A DNA stretch of 64,000 bases from Aestuariimicrobium kwangyangense DSM 21549 (lineage in GTDB: Bacteria > Actinomycetota > Actinomycetes > Propionibacteriales > Propionibacteriaceae): the NCBI RefSeq assembly GCF_000421525.1, contig NZ_ATXE01000001.1:620001-684000 (forward strand), read 5' to 3'. The notes below the pieces were generated by a model. The model did not search any database. It saw only the letters and a list, made by a program, of their open reading frames with translations, and was not told the origin of the DNA. Numbering within the stretch: position 1 is the first letter of the stretch; the number at the start of each line of letters is the position of its first letter. Made by a program: the position numbers and the translations under genes. This document shows positions 36,425 through 45,889 of the stretch, one piece after another.

Positions 36425-37654
36425 GTGACTCCACCAGAACACCGGCACCACGTCGGCACCACGATCATCATCGCGATGCTCGGCATGATCGGCCCGTTCA
36501 CCATCGACTCGATGTTCCCGGCGTTCGCCCAGATCGGGCGTGAGTTCAGCGTCGACACGGTGGCCCTGCAGCAGTTGACCAGCGTGTACCTGGTCTCGTT
36601 CGCGGTGATGTCGCTCTTCCACGGCCCCATCTCTGACGCCGTGGGCCGCAAGCCGGTGATGATCACCGGCCTGCTGGTCTACGCCCTGGCGTCGGTGGGG
36701 GCCGCACTGGCACCCAGCTTCGGTGTCCTGCTGGTCTTCCGCGCCATGCAGGGACTGTCTGCCGGTGCCGGCCAGATCATCTCGAGAGCCCTCATCCGCG
36801 ACCTGTTCCATGGAGCCGCTGCCCAGCGACTGATGGCGCAGGTGTCGATGATCTTCGCCATCTCCCCGGCCCTGGCACCGGTGGTGGGCGGCTGGATCCT
36901 GCTGGTCGGCAACTGGCGACTCACGTTCTGGTTCCTGGTCGCCTTCGGTCTGTTGCTGTGCGTGCTGGTGAGGTTCGGCCTGCCCGAGACCCACCCCCAC
37001 CAACGCCGGGTGCCCCTGCGGGTCGGCACCCTGCTGAGGGGGTTGGCGCAGGTGATGGGGAACCGGGTCTTCCTGCGGCTGGGGTTCGCGTCCGCCTTCG
37101 CGTTCGCCGCCCAGTTCCTCTACATCTCGGCGGCACCCATCTTCATCGTCGACCTGTTGGGCAAGGGGGAGCAGGACTTCTGGATCTTCTTCGTGCCCAT
37201 GATCGCCGGCATGATGACGGGTTTCTTCCTCAATGCCCGCCTCGCCGAGCGGGTGCCGGGACGCCGTCTGGCCACCATCGGCTACGTGGTCGCCATCTCG
37301 GCTGGGCTGGTGAACGTCGCCCTCTCGGCCCTGCCCAGCGCCCCGCAACTGCCGTGGGCGGTGGTGGGTCCCATGCTGATCGCCTTCGGGGTGGCCCTCA
37401 GCTTCCCGGTGGTCAACCTCGTCATGCTCGACCTGTTCCCCAGCCTGCGTGGTTCGGCCGCCTCGGGCCAGTCGTTCATGCAACTGATGCTCAACGCCGC
37501 CCTGGCCGGACTGGTCGCACCCATGGTGACCGGGTCGGTGCTGCAACTGGCGCTGGGGGCGGCCTGCTTCTCGCTGGCCGGGTTCGGGATGTGGGTGTGG
37601 CACCTACGAGCGGTTCCCGCTGACGCCACTGCGGGCCAGGTGGTGGTCGCGTGA
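36425..37654 (+). CDS. Bcr/CflA-type multidrug MFS transporter
   Basis: The GTG at 36425 gives 409 residues; the ATG at 36359 would run 47 bp into the previous gene. Twelve helices are predicted. The early motif DSMFPAFAQIGREFSVD and the motif A sequence HGPISDAVGRKPVMI are characteristic of Bcr/CflA drug:H+ antiporters (DHA1). AMQGLSAGAGQIISRALIRDLF follows helix 4. Its TGA overlaps the GTG of the next gene. Confidence 0.87.
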   Translation: MTPPEHRHHVGTTIIIAMLGMIGPFTIDSMFPAFAQIGREFSVDTVALQQLTSVYLVSFAVMSLFHGPISDAVGRKPVMITGLLVYALASVGAALAPSFGVLLVFRAMQGLSAGAGQIISRALIRDLFHGAAAQRLMAQVSMIFAISPALAPVVGGWILLVGNWRLTFWFLVAFGLLLCVLVRFGLPETHPHQRRVPLRVGTLLRGLAQVMGNRVFLRLGFASAFAFAAQFLYISAAPIFIVDLLGKGEQDFWIFFVPMIAGMMTGFFLNARLAERVPGRRLATIGYVVAISAGLVNVALSALPSAPQLPWAVVGPMLIAFGVALSFPVVNLVMLDLFPSLRGSAASGQSFMQLMLNAALAGLVAPMVTGSVLQLALGAACFSLAGFGMWVWHLRAVPADATAGQVVVA

Positions 37655-38622
37655 TCGTCGTGGGCGTCGATGCCGGCGGTACCTCCACCCGTGCGCTGGC
37701 CTGGGACGACACCGTCCGGGTGGTGGTGGGGGTGGGACGATCCGGCCCCGGCAATCCGAACTCCACGGGGCACGACCTGGCCAGGCAGAACGTGCTGCGG
37801 GCCGTGCTCGATGCCGTCGGCGACCGGGCCGATGAGGTCACCCGCCTCGCCGTGACCATGGCAGGGGGATCGGCCACCGGAGGAGCCCTCGACGGACTGG
37901 CCGCGGCCGCCGCCGCTGCGGGACTGGCGTGTCCGATCGACATCGAGCCCGATCTGCTCGGAGCATGGTTCTCGGGCTGCTCCGAGGAGCAGGGGGTGGT
38001 TCTGATCGCGGGCACCGGTGCCGTGGCCGCCACCATCGTGGGCGGACGCATCAACCGTCTGGTCGACGGCGCCGGCTGGCTGCTGGGTGACGACGGAGCC
38101 GGGTTCTGGATCGGGCGACGGGCGGTGCACGACGTGCTGGCTGCCATCGACGGACGAGGCCCCGACACCGCCCTGACCGACCTCGTGCTGGCCCGCACGC
38201 CGCAGTTGGCGAGTCATCGCGATCGCCCCGGCGACCCCCGCAGGGTCGCCCTGATCGAGCACTGCTACGGGCTTCGTCCGGTGCAACTGGCCGGCTTCGC
38301 CCCGCTGGTGGTGCAGTCGGTGGGTGACCCCGTGGCTGACCGCATCCTGGCAGATGCCGCAGACCTGATCGAGAGCACGGCCAGGGCTGCGCTGGTCGGG
38401 GTGCACGAGAGCAGTCCCGTGGTGCTGGCGGGTTCCGTGGCCGGGCTCGACTCGGTCATCCGCGACCGGCTGGTCAGCCTGCTGGGCGACCGGGCCAGAC
38501 TGGCCTCGGACGGGGTGGTCGGGGCCACCATGGTGGCGCTGAGGGCAGCCGGCCGACCGGCGGACGAGGCCACCCGGGTGGCGATGGGGGTGCCACCCGA
38601 AAGGGTTCAGGGGCAACCCTGA
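37651..38622 (+). CDS. BadF/BadG-type ATPase, N-acetylglucosamine kinase-like
   Basis: Encodes 323 residues of the ASKHA fold: phosphate-1 motif VVGVDAGGTSTRALAWDD, adenosine and phosphate-2 region VVLIAGTGAVAATIVGG, LLGDDGAGFWIGRRAVHDVL, and VVLAGSVAGLDSVIRDRL. Homologues phosphorylate N-acetylglucosamine or glucosamine, but no GlcNAc catabolic gene is nearby, so substrate is an inference. Coupled by GTGA overlap to the upstream MFS transporter. Confidence 0.82.
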   Translation: MIVVGVDAGGTSTRALAWDDTVRVVVGVGRSGPGNPNSTGHDLARQNVLRAVLDAVGDRADEVTRLAVTMAGGSATGGALDGLAAAAAAAGLACPIDIEPDLLGAWFSGCSEEQGVVLIAGTGAVAATIVGGRINRLVDGAGWLLGDDGAGFWIGRRAVHDVLAAIDGRGPDTALTDLVLARTPQLASHRDRPGDPRRVALIEHCYGLRPVQLAGFAPLVVQSVGDPVADRILADAADLIESTARAALVGVHESSPVVLAGSVAGLDSVIRDRLVSLLGDRARLASDGVVGATMVALRAAGRPADEATRVAMGVPPERVQGQP

Positions 38623-38759
38623 GCCCACCCGCGCGGGCCCTCGCTGTCGGCAGAAATGCCGCTGACTGCGACTTTCCCATGCCACTGTTGGGGATGGGTC
38701 AGGCTCACGCCGCCCCCGGGAGCCGGATCAGTCGGCCCCGCGCACCACAGGAGGACACC

Positions 38760-39476
38760 ATGGGACTGTTCGACATGTTTGACAAGTCCAAGGACACCAA
38801 GGCCCCCCAGCGCCCTGCCATGGATGCCGCGACCGACGGCTCGGGGGACGACGTCGCCACCAAGCTGATCGAGCAGCTGATCTCGGTGGGCATCGACGGC
38901 AGGGGGCCCGCCAAGAGCGCCCAGGTCGTCGCCGACAGGGCGCTCGCGGATGCCAACGGCGATGTCGAGAAGGCGATCAACAAGCTCTCGGCGGCCTACC
39001 TGCGCACCGCGGCCGGCGCCGGGTTCCTGACCGGACTGGGTGGCTTCGTCACGATGCCGGTGGCCCTGCCGGCCAACATCCTCGAGTTCTACGTCGTCGC
39101 CACCCGCATGGTCGCCGGCATCGCGCACCTGCGCGGTTATGACTTGAACAAGCCTCAGGTGCGCACGGCCGTGCTGTTGACCCTGTCGGGTTCGGGCGGC
39201 TACGACGTGCTGCAGAAGGTGGGCGTCAACCCCGTCACCGGCAAGGCGACCGCCGTTGCCCTGGAACGGCTGCCCCAGGCGGCGTTGATGATGGTCAACA
39301 AGGGGATCGGCTTCCGGTTGATCCGGCAGCTGACCACCAAGAGCCTGTCGAAGCTCGGAAAGCTCGTTCCCTTCGCAGGCGGAGTGATCGGCGGCGGACT
39401 CGACCTGTACCTGATGAACCGGATCGCCGACAACGCCCGCAAGGAGTTCCCGCTGGTGGTCGGCTCGACCCTCTGA
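38760..39476 (+). CDS. EcsC family protein
   Basis: The ATG at 38760 lies 5 nt after AGGAGG and gives 238 residues. The EcsC-like core contains hydrophobic stretches AGFLTGLGGFVTMPVALPAN and KLVPFAGGVIGGGLDLYLMN around RTAVLLTLSGSGGYDVLQ. Family members are membrane-associated and of unknown function. A strong terminator follows, so the gene is probably monocistronic. Confidence 0.75.
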   Translation: MGLFDMFDKSKDTKAPQRPAMDAATDGSGDDVATKLIEQLISVGIDGRGPAKSAQVVADRALADANGDVEKAINKLSAAYLRTAAGAGFLTGLGGFVTMPVALPANILEFYVVATRMVAGIAHLRGYDLNKPQVRTAVLLTLSGSGGYDVLQKVGVNPVTGKATAVALERLPQAALMMVNKGIGFRLIRQLTTKSLSKLGKLVPFAGGVIGGGLDLYLMNRIADNARKEFPLVVGSTL

Positions 39477-39499
39477 GCCCTGACGGCTCGGGCACACCT

Positions 39500-39543
39500 C
39501 GGTCGGACGATGCGGGCCTTCGGGCCCCGGCATCGTCCGACCG
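39500..39543 (+). terminator. Strong rho-independent-like hairpin
   Basis: CGGTCGGACGATGCGGGCC pairs with its complement across TTCG, an 18-19 bp stem with one small bulge, 24 bp after the EcsC stop. Confidence 0.85.
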
Positions 39544-39651
39544 TTGTGTCCGGGCCGGTTCGATCACACAGGCCGCGGTCATGGACCCTGGTGTGACAGG
39601 TCGCGACCTTGGTCTGATGGCCCGTTTCGTGCACGCGCGCAGAATGGGTGC

Positions 39652-40797
39652 ATGAGGAATCTGGCAGCTCTCACCCGTGCGCGCCGAACCCGCGCAGCTC
39701 TGGCCGGGGCAACCCGAGCTGGGGCAGCCCGAACCCGGGCAGCATGGATCGCCCCCGTGGCCGTCCTGGGCGTCGCACTTGCCGTGCCGGCGCTGGTCCA
39801 GACCACCGCCAAGGCTGACCCGACCCTGCCCCCGATCACTGCCCAGCAGTTGGTCGCCGACGTGATCGCGGCCAAGCCGGTGGCGATGCAGGGTGAACTC
39901 ACCCAGACCATGGACATCGGACTCCCCGAGGTGCCGGGTGGGGTGCAGAAGCCCTCGACCCTCGACCCGTTGAACCTGCTGCAGGGCAGCCACACGTGGC
40001 GGGTCTGGTACGACGGCAAGCAGTCGGCGCGAGTCGCCCTGGTGGACGGCACCAGCGAGGCAGCCGTGATCACCAACCCCACCGACACCTGGGTGTGGAG
40101 TTCGTCCACCCGGGAGGCCGTGCACTCCAAGACCCCCGAGACCTCGGGAGCGGGCCCGAGGGAGGAGCTGAACCTCACCCCGGCCGAGGCCGCCAGGAAG
40201 CTGCTCACCACCGCTGACCAGTCGACCACCGTCAGCGTCGCGGGCACCACGACAGTCGCCGGGCACGCCGCCTACGACCTCACCCTGACACCCAAGTCGG
40301 GCACGACCTTGGTGAAGAAGGTGTCCATCGCCGTCGAGGCCACCACCAAGCAGCCGCTGCGCGTGCAGGTCTACTCCACCCGCAGCTCCGACCCGGCGGT
40401 GAACATCGGCTTCACCCAGCTGAGCTTCGCCCAGCCCGACCCTGCGATGTTCCGGTTCACCACCCCGCCCGGCACGAAGGTGACCGAGAAGTCGGCCGAC
40501 ACGACCGGGGCGAACGACCACCCGTCGATGCCCACCAAGGTCGACCCGAAGTCCGGTCACAAGCCCACCGTCACCGGTCAGGGCTGGGGCACCGTGGTCG
40601 TCGCCGACCAGTTGTCCGACCTGAGCGGGCTGCCCGCCGAACTGCAGGGGGTGCTCTCCAGCTTCCCCAAGGTCTCGGGTACGTGGGGGAGTGGACGCAT
40701 CTTCGAAGGCACCCTGTTCACGGTCGTCGTGACCGACCAGGGCAAGGTCGCCGCCGGTGCGGTGCCCGCCGGCACGCTGTTCGCGGCCCTGGGATGA
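39652..40797 (+). CDS. LolA-like / DUF2092-type exported protein
   Basis: Encodes 381 residues from ATG 39652. A long basic N-region (ALTRARRTRAALAGATRAGA) precedes a signal helix (WIAPVAVLGVALAVPALVQ), then a lipoprotein-carrier-like half-barrel domain: SHTWRVWYDGKQSARVAL, TWVWSSSTREAVH and AAYDLTLTPKSG. The domain resembles LolA/RseB-fold sensors used in actinobacteria as secreted regulators. The 3' end overlaps the ABC ATPase start (ATGA), so it may sense or deliver a lipid-like ligand for that exporter. Confidence 0.75.
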   Translation: MRNLAALTRARRTRAALAGATRAGAARTRAAWIAPVAVLGVALAVPALVQTTAKADPTLPPITAQQLVADVIAAKPVAMQGELTQTMDIGLPEVPGGVQKPSTLDPLNLLQGSHTWRVWYDGKQSARVALVDGTSEAAVITNPTDTWVWSSSTREAVHSKTPETSGAGPREELNLTPAEAARKLLTTADQSTTVSVAGTTTVAGHAAYDLTLTPKSGTTLVKKVSIAVEATTKQPLRVQVYSTRSSDPAVNIGFTQLSFAQPDPAMFRFTTPPGTKVTEKSADTTGANDHPSMPTKVDPKSGHKPTVTGQGWGTVVVADQLSDLSGLPAELQGVLSSFPKVSGTWGSGRIFEGTLFTVVVTDQGKVAAGAVPAGTLFAALG

Positions 40798-41744
40798 GTG
40801 AGGGTGGCGCCGCCGTCGTCACCTCGGGACTGACCAAGACCTTCGGCCACCAGACGGCGGTCGACGATCTTGCCCTCGAGGTGCCCACGGGCTCTGTGTA
40901 CGGATTCCTCGGCCCCAACGGTTCGGGCAAGACCACGACCATCCGCATGCTGCTCGGCCTGGTGCACCCGACCGCCGGTCACGTGAGGCTGCTGGACGAA
41001 CCCATGCCGGCTCACGCCAACCGGGTGCTCCCCAGGGTCGGTGCGCTGGTCGAAGGTCCCGCGTTCCACCTGCACCTCAACGGACGAGACAACCTGCGCC
41101 GCCTCGATGCCGCTGACGCGACCGCCGAGGCGCGCACCTCGTCCGCCCGGATCGGAGCCGCGCTGGAGCGGGTCGGACTGACCGCGGCGGCCAGGAAGCG
41201 CGTCAAGAACTACTCCTTGGGCATGAAGCAGCGCCTCGGTATCGCAGCCGCTCTGCTGCAGCCGCACGACCTGCTGGTGCTGGACGAGCCCACCAACGGG
41301 CTCGACCCGCAGGGCACCCGTGAGGTGCGGCACCTGGTCGCGGGCCTCGCCCACGACGGCACCACCGTGCTGGTGTCGAGCCACCTGCTGGCCGAGGTCG
41401 AACAGATGTGCAGCCATGTCGGGGTGATGAGCCGCGGACGACTCGTCGCCCAGGACTCACTGGCCGGACTTCGCCGTGCCCACGGGGTGCGCGTGCGGGT
41501 GACCACCCCCGACCTCGCGCAGGCCACCGACGCGCTCACGGTGCTCGGGTTGGACGAGGTCGCGTCGTCCGCCGGTGAGGGTGCCTCGGGTCAGGTGACA
41601 GCGGCCCTGGGAGACCATGCGGTCGAGGCCGTGGTGCCCGCGCTGGTGTCGGCGGGGGTGCGGGTGCTCGGCTTCAGTGCTGACTCCGCCAGCCTCGAGG
41701 AGCGTTTCGTCGAGCTGACCGGGGAGGGCTTCGATGTCCGTTGA
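40794..41744 (+). CDS. ABC transporter ATP-binding protein
   Basis: The ATG at 40794 gives 316 residues. Walker A GPNGSGKTTT, signature NYSLGMKQRLGIA, Walker B LLVLDEPTNGLDP and the switch histidine (VSSHLL) are complete. The C-terminal 90 residues form a DrrA-like extension. Drug or lipid export family. Overlaps the permease start by 11 bp. Confidence 0.93.
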   Translation: MSEGGAAVVTSGLTKTFGHQTAVDDLALEVPTGSVYGFLGPNGSGKTTTIRMLLGLVHPTAGHVRLLDEPMPAHANRVLPRVGALVEGPAFHLHLNGRDNLRRLDAADATAEARTSSARIGAALERVGLTAAARKRVKNYSLGMKQRLGIAAALLQPHDLLVLDEPTNGLDPQGTREVRHLVAGLAHDGTTVLVSSHLLAEVEQMCSHVGVMSRGRLVAQDSLAGLRRAHGVRVRVTTPDLAQATDALTVLGLDEVASSAGEGASGQVTAALGDHAVEAVVPALVSAGVRVLGFSADSASLEERFVELTGEGFDVR

Positions 41745-42558
41745 GGCACGACCGGTTCGTCCGTTCGCGTTCTGGCGACTGGTCGGCAGCGAGATCTCAC
41801 TGATGCTGTCGCGGCGCCGCAACCAGTTGGGGCTGGTGATCCTGGCGGCGGTTCCCGTGGTCATGGCCGTCGCCATCAAGACCTCCGGTGACACCGGGCT
41901 GATGGTCTCGGTGGCCAATGGCACCGTGCTCCCGATGTTGGCGCTGATGATGGAGTCGGCCTTCTTCCTCCCGCTCGCCATGTCGCTGTTGGCGGGTGAC
42001 GCCATCGCGGGGGAGGCCCACGGCGGCACCCTGCGCTACCTGCTCGTCACCCCTGTGGGACGGGCCCGGTTGTTGGCGGTGAAGTTCGCCGGCCTGCTGG
42101 TGGGCGCGTTCTTCGGCACCTTCCTGATCGCCGTGGTCGGGCTGGTCGCCGGTGTGATGGTGTTCGGGTCGGGTGCGTCCATGACCCTCTCGGGCACCGC
42201 GATCACGTTCACGGAGTCCTTGGGGCGACTGGCCCTGATGGCCTTGTTCCTGGCGCTGATGATGACGGCCGTCGGCACCATGGGGTTGTTCCTGTCGACC
42301 CTGGTCGACCAGCCGCTGGCGGTGACGGTCGGGTGCATGGTGGTGGTGATCCTCAGCTGGCTGACCGAGGCGACGAGCCAACTGGCGTGGCTGCAGCCCT
42401 ACCTGCTCACCCACTGGTTCCTGCAGTTCGCCGACGTGTTGCGCGATCCTCCGCTGTGGTCGCGTGCCGTGAAGGGGCTGGGCGTCGCAGCCGCCTGGAT
42501 GGCTGTCACCGGAGCGGCCGCCTGGGCCAGGTTCACCAGCAAGGACATCGGCAGCTGA
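41734..42558 (+). CDS. ABC-2 type permease
   Basis: Encodes 274 residues with six helices (for example NQLGLVILAAVPVVMAVAIK and LPLAMSLLAGDAIAGEAHGG). The EAHGGTLRYLLVTPVGRARL segment after helix 2 is the typical ABC-2 (CcmB/DrrB-like) coupling region. Forms the membrane half of the exporter with the preceding ATPase. Confidence 0.88.
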   Translation: MSVEARPVRPFAFWRLVGSEISLMLSRRRNQLGLVILAAVPVVMAVAIKTSGDTGLMVSVANGTVLPMLALMMESAFFLPLAMSLLAGDAIAGEAHGGTLRYLLVTPVGRARLLAVKFAGLLVGAFFGTFLIAVVGLVAGVMVFGSGASMTLSGTAITFTESLGRLALMALFLALMMTAVGTMGLFLSTLVDQPLAVTVGCMVVVILSWLTEATSQLAWLQPYLLTHWFLQFADVLRDPPLWSRAVKGLGVAAAWMAVTGAAAWARFTSKDIGS

Positions 42559-42634
42559 GACCCGGGTCGTGGGGTCCCTCCCACCCGTCAGGTCCTGCTC
42601 ACGCCCGGCCGGGGGTCCACCTGCCGGCAAACTC

Positions 42635-43867
42635 TCAGGCTGTAGCGCGCGAGTTCGTCCCGGAAGGTGAAGTTTGTGCGGGGGGGCCGGGGGCTGCGGG
42701 AGCGGTGGGAGCGGAGCCCGCCCCACCGTTGGCCGACCGCGCAGCCACCCCGACCAGCACCAGTCCGATGAAGGCCGTGGGCACCGCCAGGTAGAACACC
42801 CCCGGGTAGTTCCAGGTCTGGTTGGCCCCCAGCGCGATCAGGGCCCCGGAGACGATGGCCCCCACCTTCGAGGCATTGTTGAACAGGCCCGAGGCGAGAC
42901 CCGGTCGCGCGATCACGGCCTGGAACAGGGTCAGCCCCACCCCGGTCATGGTGGCGAACCCCCAGGACTTCAGGGCCTGCAGCGGCAGCAGCAGCCATGG
43001 GTCCCTGACCAGCGACATGCCGGTGTAGTAGGCCATGAAGCTCACCGCTCCCGAGGCCACCAGTGCGAAGGAGGAGAACCGTCGGTTGAGTCGTCCCAGC
43101 ACCAACAGGGCAGGGATCTCGAGTCCGGCAGCCAGCCCCAACGCGATGCCGGCCCAGATGACGGGCAGTCCGCGGTAGTCGTGGACGAGCAACTGGGTGA
43201 CCGCGACGGTGCCACTGTTGGCGGCGCTGAGCGCGACGAAGGCACCGAAGATGGCCACCAGCGACAGCCGTGAGATGTGAAGTTCTGGTTCCTCGCGGCG
43301 ATGGGCGGCATGGTCCTCGGCGGTGACCCGGGGACGGGTCAGTTGCAGGCCGACGGTCACGGCGCAGACCAGCACCGAGGTGCCCAGGATGAGCCACAGC
43401 ACCGAGCGGGCGCCCCAGGCGCCGATCGAGAAGGTCGCCAGCGGCTGACCGGCGATCCAGGCGAAGGACACCCAGGCGCGCACACTCAACACGTCCGAGG
43501 CGGTGAATCCGGCGTGGCGCATGTGCGCGAACAGCAGGGTCATGCCCACGGTCGCCGGCGCCGCCAGGAGCAGCAGGGCACCGAACGCCACCACCAACGA
43601 ATGCGTCATCAGCAGGGCCGCGCACCAGGCGGCCGCAGCGATCCCGCACACCAGCATCGGCCGCAGGTAGTTGCCGTGTCGGTCGGCCCAGGCCGGGATC
43701 AGCAGTGAGACCACCAGCCCCAGGCCGTTGTAGATGCCCAGGATCCAGCCGACCTGCTGCGGGGTCGCCCTGAACAGTTCGGTGAGGATCAACGCCAGGG
43801 TTGGCCCCAGGAAGCTGAACAGCAGTCCCCAGAGCAGGGCCGAACTCGAGACCAGGAATCGCTGCAC
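42635..43867 (-). CDS. MFS transporter, sugar-efflux (SET)-like
   Basis: Encodes 410 residues from GTG 43867. Twelve helices, with PAWADRHGNYLRPMLVCGIAA as motif A and an internal repeat in the second half (PALLVLGRLNRRFSSFALVA). The overall shape matches SetA-type sugar efflux or uptake proteins. It is divergent from the PhyH/AraC pair, and the AraC protein may control both. Confidence 0.78.
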   Translation of the reverse strand: MQRFLVSSSALLWGLLFSFLGPTLALILTELFRATPQQVGWILGIYNGLGLVVSLLIPAWADRHGNYLRPMLVCGIAAAAWCAALLMTHSLVVAFGALLLLAAPATVGMTLLFAHMRHAGFTASDVLSVRAWVSFAWIAGQPLATFSIGAWGARSVLWLILGTSVLVCAVTVGLQLTRPRVTAEDHAAHRREEPELHISRLSLVAIFGAFVALSAANSGTVAVTQLLVHDYRGLPVIWAGIALGLAAGLEIPALLVLGRLNRRFSSFALVASGAVSFMAYYTGMSLVRDPWLLLPLQALKSWGFATMTGVGLTLFQAVIARPGLASGLFNNASKVGAIVSGALIALGANQTWNYPGVFYLAVPTAFIGLVLVGVAARSANGGAGSAPTAPAAPGPPAQTSPSGTNSRATA

Positions 43868-43998
43868 CCGCTCACCTTGGCAGGTGTTCAGTTCGGGTGC
43901 GAGGGTGCCCGCGGATTCGCTCAGTGGTCACCGGACGATGGCGGGATCGCCCCCGGTACCCGGCTGTCGGCCCCGTTGTCGTCCCTCCTGCCCGGGCC

Positions 43999-44004
43999 TA
44001 GCGT
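43999..44004 (+). promoter_or_regulatory. -10 box of the PhyH-AraC unit
   Basis: TAGCGT lies 29 bp before the ATG at 44034; the leader carries AGGAGAG, so this gene is not leaderless. Confidence 0.5.
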
Positions 44005-44033
44005 CGAGACATCGACCCGACAGGAGAGACCCC

Positions 44034-44888
44034 ATGACCATCACTGCCACCCAGCAGCGTGACCTGACAGCGCCGTCCTCGGTGTACGACCCCGACCAAC
44101 TGGCCGACTACGCCCGCCAGTACAACGAGCAGGGCTTCGTGCGAGTGCGGGGGCTGCTGAGCAAGGACGAGGCCGCCGCCTACCGCGCCGAGACCCACCG
44201 GCTGTTGGCGGCCCTCAACCGCGGCGACGACCCCACCTGGGCATCGGCCGCCGGTGTCGCGGGAGGCCAGAAGACCTCGCTGCAGCACCTGCATGACGCG
44301 CAGTTCTACTCGTCCGCCTTCACCCGGTTGCTGGTCGACCCCCGGTTCACCGAGGTGGCGACCGCCGCACTCGGCACCCCCAACCTGCAGTTGCACCACA
44401 CGAAGGCGTTCGTGAAGCCGCCGGCCAACGGCTCGCCCTTCCCCTTCCACCAGGACCACCCGTTCTTCCCGCACCGCGACCACAAGGTGGGGGCCGTCAT
44501 CTTCCACTTCGATGACGCCCCCGTGGTCAAGGGCTGCGTCAGGGTCGTGCCCGGCAGCCATCTCGCTGGCCCGCTGGAGCACGACCCCGAGGGCAGCTTC
44601 CACCTCAACGACATCGACCCGACGACAGCAGTCGACATCGAGTGCGAGGCGGGGGACGCCATCTTCTTCCCCTACCTGACGGTGCACGCGTCCGGGGTCA
44701 ACGTCTCCGACGAGGCCCGTACGACCTGGCTCGTCCAGTTCCGTGACCCGGCCGACCGTCCCACGGTGAAGACCCATGACCACTCGTTGGGGCAGGGGCT
44801 CATCCTGGCCGGGGTCGACCCGACCGGACGCTCCGGTGGCGAACCCCCGGCCCCCGCCGCCGGTGCGCCCGCCATGATGGGTGGATGA
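44034..44888 (+). CDS. Phytanoyl-CoA dioxygenase (PhyH) family protein
   Basis: Encodes 284 residues with a good AGGAG ribosome site. The Fe(II) ligands are H139 and D141 (PFHQDHPF) and H218 (LTVHASGVN), with the 2-oxoglutarate arginine in SDEARTTWLVQF. Belongs to the 2-oxoglutarate-dependent oxygenases; bacterial members hydroxylate diverse substrates. Pairing with an AraC regulator whose start overlaps its stop (ATGA) is typical of small catabolic modules. Confidence 0.85.
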   Translation: MTITATQQRDLTAPSSVYDPDQLADYARQYNEQGFVRVRGLLSKDEAAAYRAETHRLLAALNRGDDPTWASAAGVAGGQKTSLQHLHDAQFYSSAFTRLLVDPRFTEVATAALGTPNLQLHHTKAFVKPPANGSPFPFHQDHPFFPHRDHKVGAVIFHFDDAPVVKGCVRVVPGSHLAGPLEHDPEGSFHLNDIDPTTAVDIECEAGDAIFFPYLTVHASGVNVSDEARTTWLVQFRDPADRPTVKTHDHSLGQGLILAGVDPTGRSGGEPPAPAAGAPAMMGG

Positions 44889-45787
44889 GCGAAGACCGTG
44901 ACGTCTCCGGCTTGATCGGACGCCTCACCGCCACCCGGGTCGAGGGCTTCGAGGTCGACTTCACCGACTGGGGGTACTTCCCCGGAGCCGACCTGGGTGG
45001 CGTGTGGTGGCGGAACCACTGGCACCGGCACACCTACCTCGAGGTCTGCCTGGCCAACTCCGGAAGTGGCGTGTTCCGCCACGGTGACGAGAGCTTCTCC
45101 GTCGCGGCCGGGGACCTCTTCCTCGCCCGTCGTGGGGTGCTGCACGAGATCGAGTCCCACCATGATGACCCCTTGGGGATCAGCTTCTGGGGCTTCGACC
45201 TGACGCCGGGGCGGCGAGCCCCGCGCGTGGGGGAGGGCGGTTGGTGGTCGGGACTCTTCCGCGGCGCGGTCGTCTCGCGCCGGGTGGGGCAGGTGCCCGC
45301 GCTGCTGCAGGCGTTGGCCGCCGAGGCGGGCTCCTTCCGCTCGGGCCACCGGCCGGTCACCCGGGCGCTGGGCGCGGCCCTCGTGGTCGAGACCGGACGG
45401 GCCTTCAGCGAGGCCGAGGAACTGGTGACCGAGCCGCCGGCCCTCGACCGGAGCGAGCAGTCGTATGCCGTGATGCACCGCTTCCTGCAGGACAACCTGG
45501 CCCAGCCGGTGAGTGTGCGCGACGTCGCCTCGGCTGCGCACCTGTCCGACCGGCAGGCCGAACGACTCTTCCACCGGCACGGCGGCGCGTCGATGATGAC
45601 CGTGCTGAGGCGGTTGCGGATCGAACGCGCAGCCAGGCTGCTGCGCGCGGACGACGCCGTGGTCGGTGGCGTCGCAGCCGAGGTGGGCTACACCGACCTG
45701 CCCTCGTTCCGCGCCGCCTTCAAGGCCGTCACGGGGCAGTCCCCACGTGACTTCCGCCGGACCAACGGCACCGTGCACCTGGGCTGA
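44885..45787 (+). CDS. AraC family transcriptional regulator
   Basis: Encodes 300 residues. An N-terminal cupin-like sensing domain (RNHWHRHTYLEVCLANSGSG, FLARRGVLHEIESHHDD) is followed by two helix-turn-helix motifs in residues about 200-295 (VRDVASAAHLSDRQAERLFH and VAAEVGYTDLPSFRAAFKAV). Likely regulates the adjacent dioxygenase and possibly the divergent MFS gene in response to a sugar-like compound. Confidence 0.9.
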   Translation: MSEDRDVSGLIGRLTATRVEGFEVDFTDWGYFPGADLGGVWWRNHWHRHTYLEVCLANSGSGVFRHGDESFSVAAGDLFLARRGVLHEIESHHDDPLGISFWGFDLTPGRRAPRVGEGGWWSGLFRGAVVSRRVGQVPALLQALAAEAGSFRSGHRPVTRALGAALVVETGRAFSEAEELVTEPPALDRSEQSYAVMHRFLQDNLAQPVSVRDVASAAHLSDRQAERLFHRHGGASMMTVLRRLRIERAARLLRADDAVVGGVAAEVGYTDLPSFRAAFKAVTGQSPRDFRRTNGTVHLG

Positions 45788-45889
45788 ACCGGACGGTGTC
45801 GCTGGTCAGCGGGTTTGGCCAGCCTCCTCCAGCGCGGGAGGATGGGCGGAGCCCGAGGAGCCCCCGGGTGAGCCGGAACGGGAGGACGC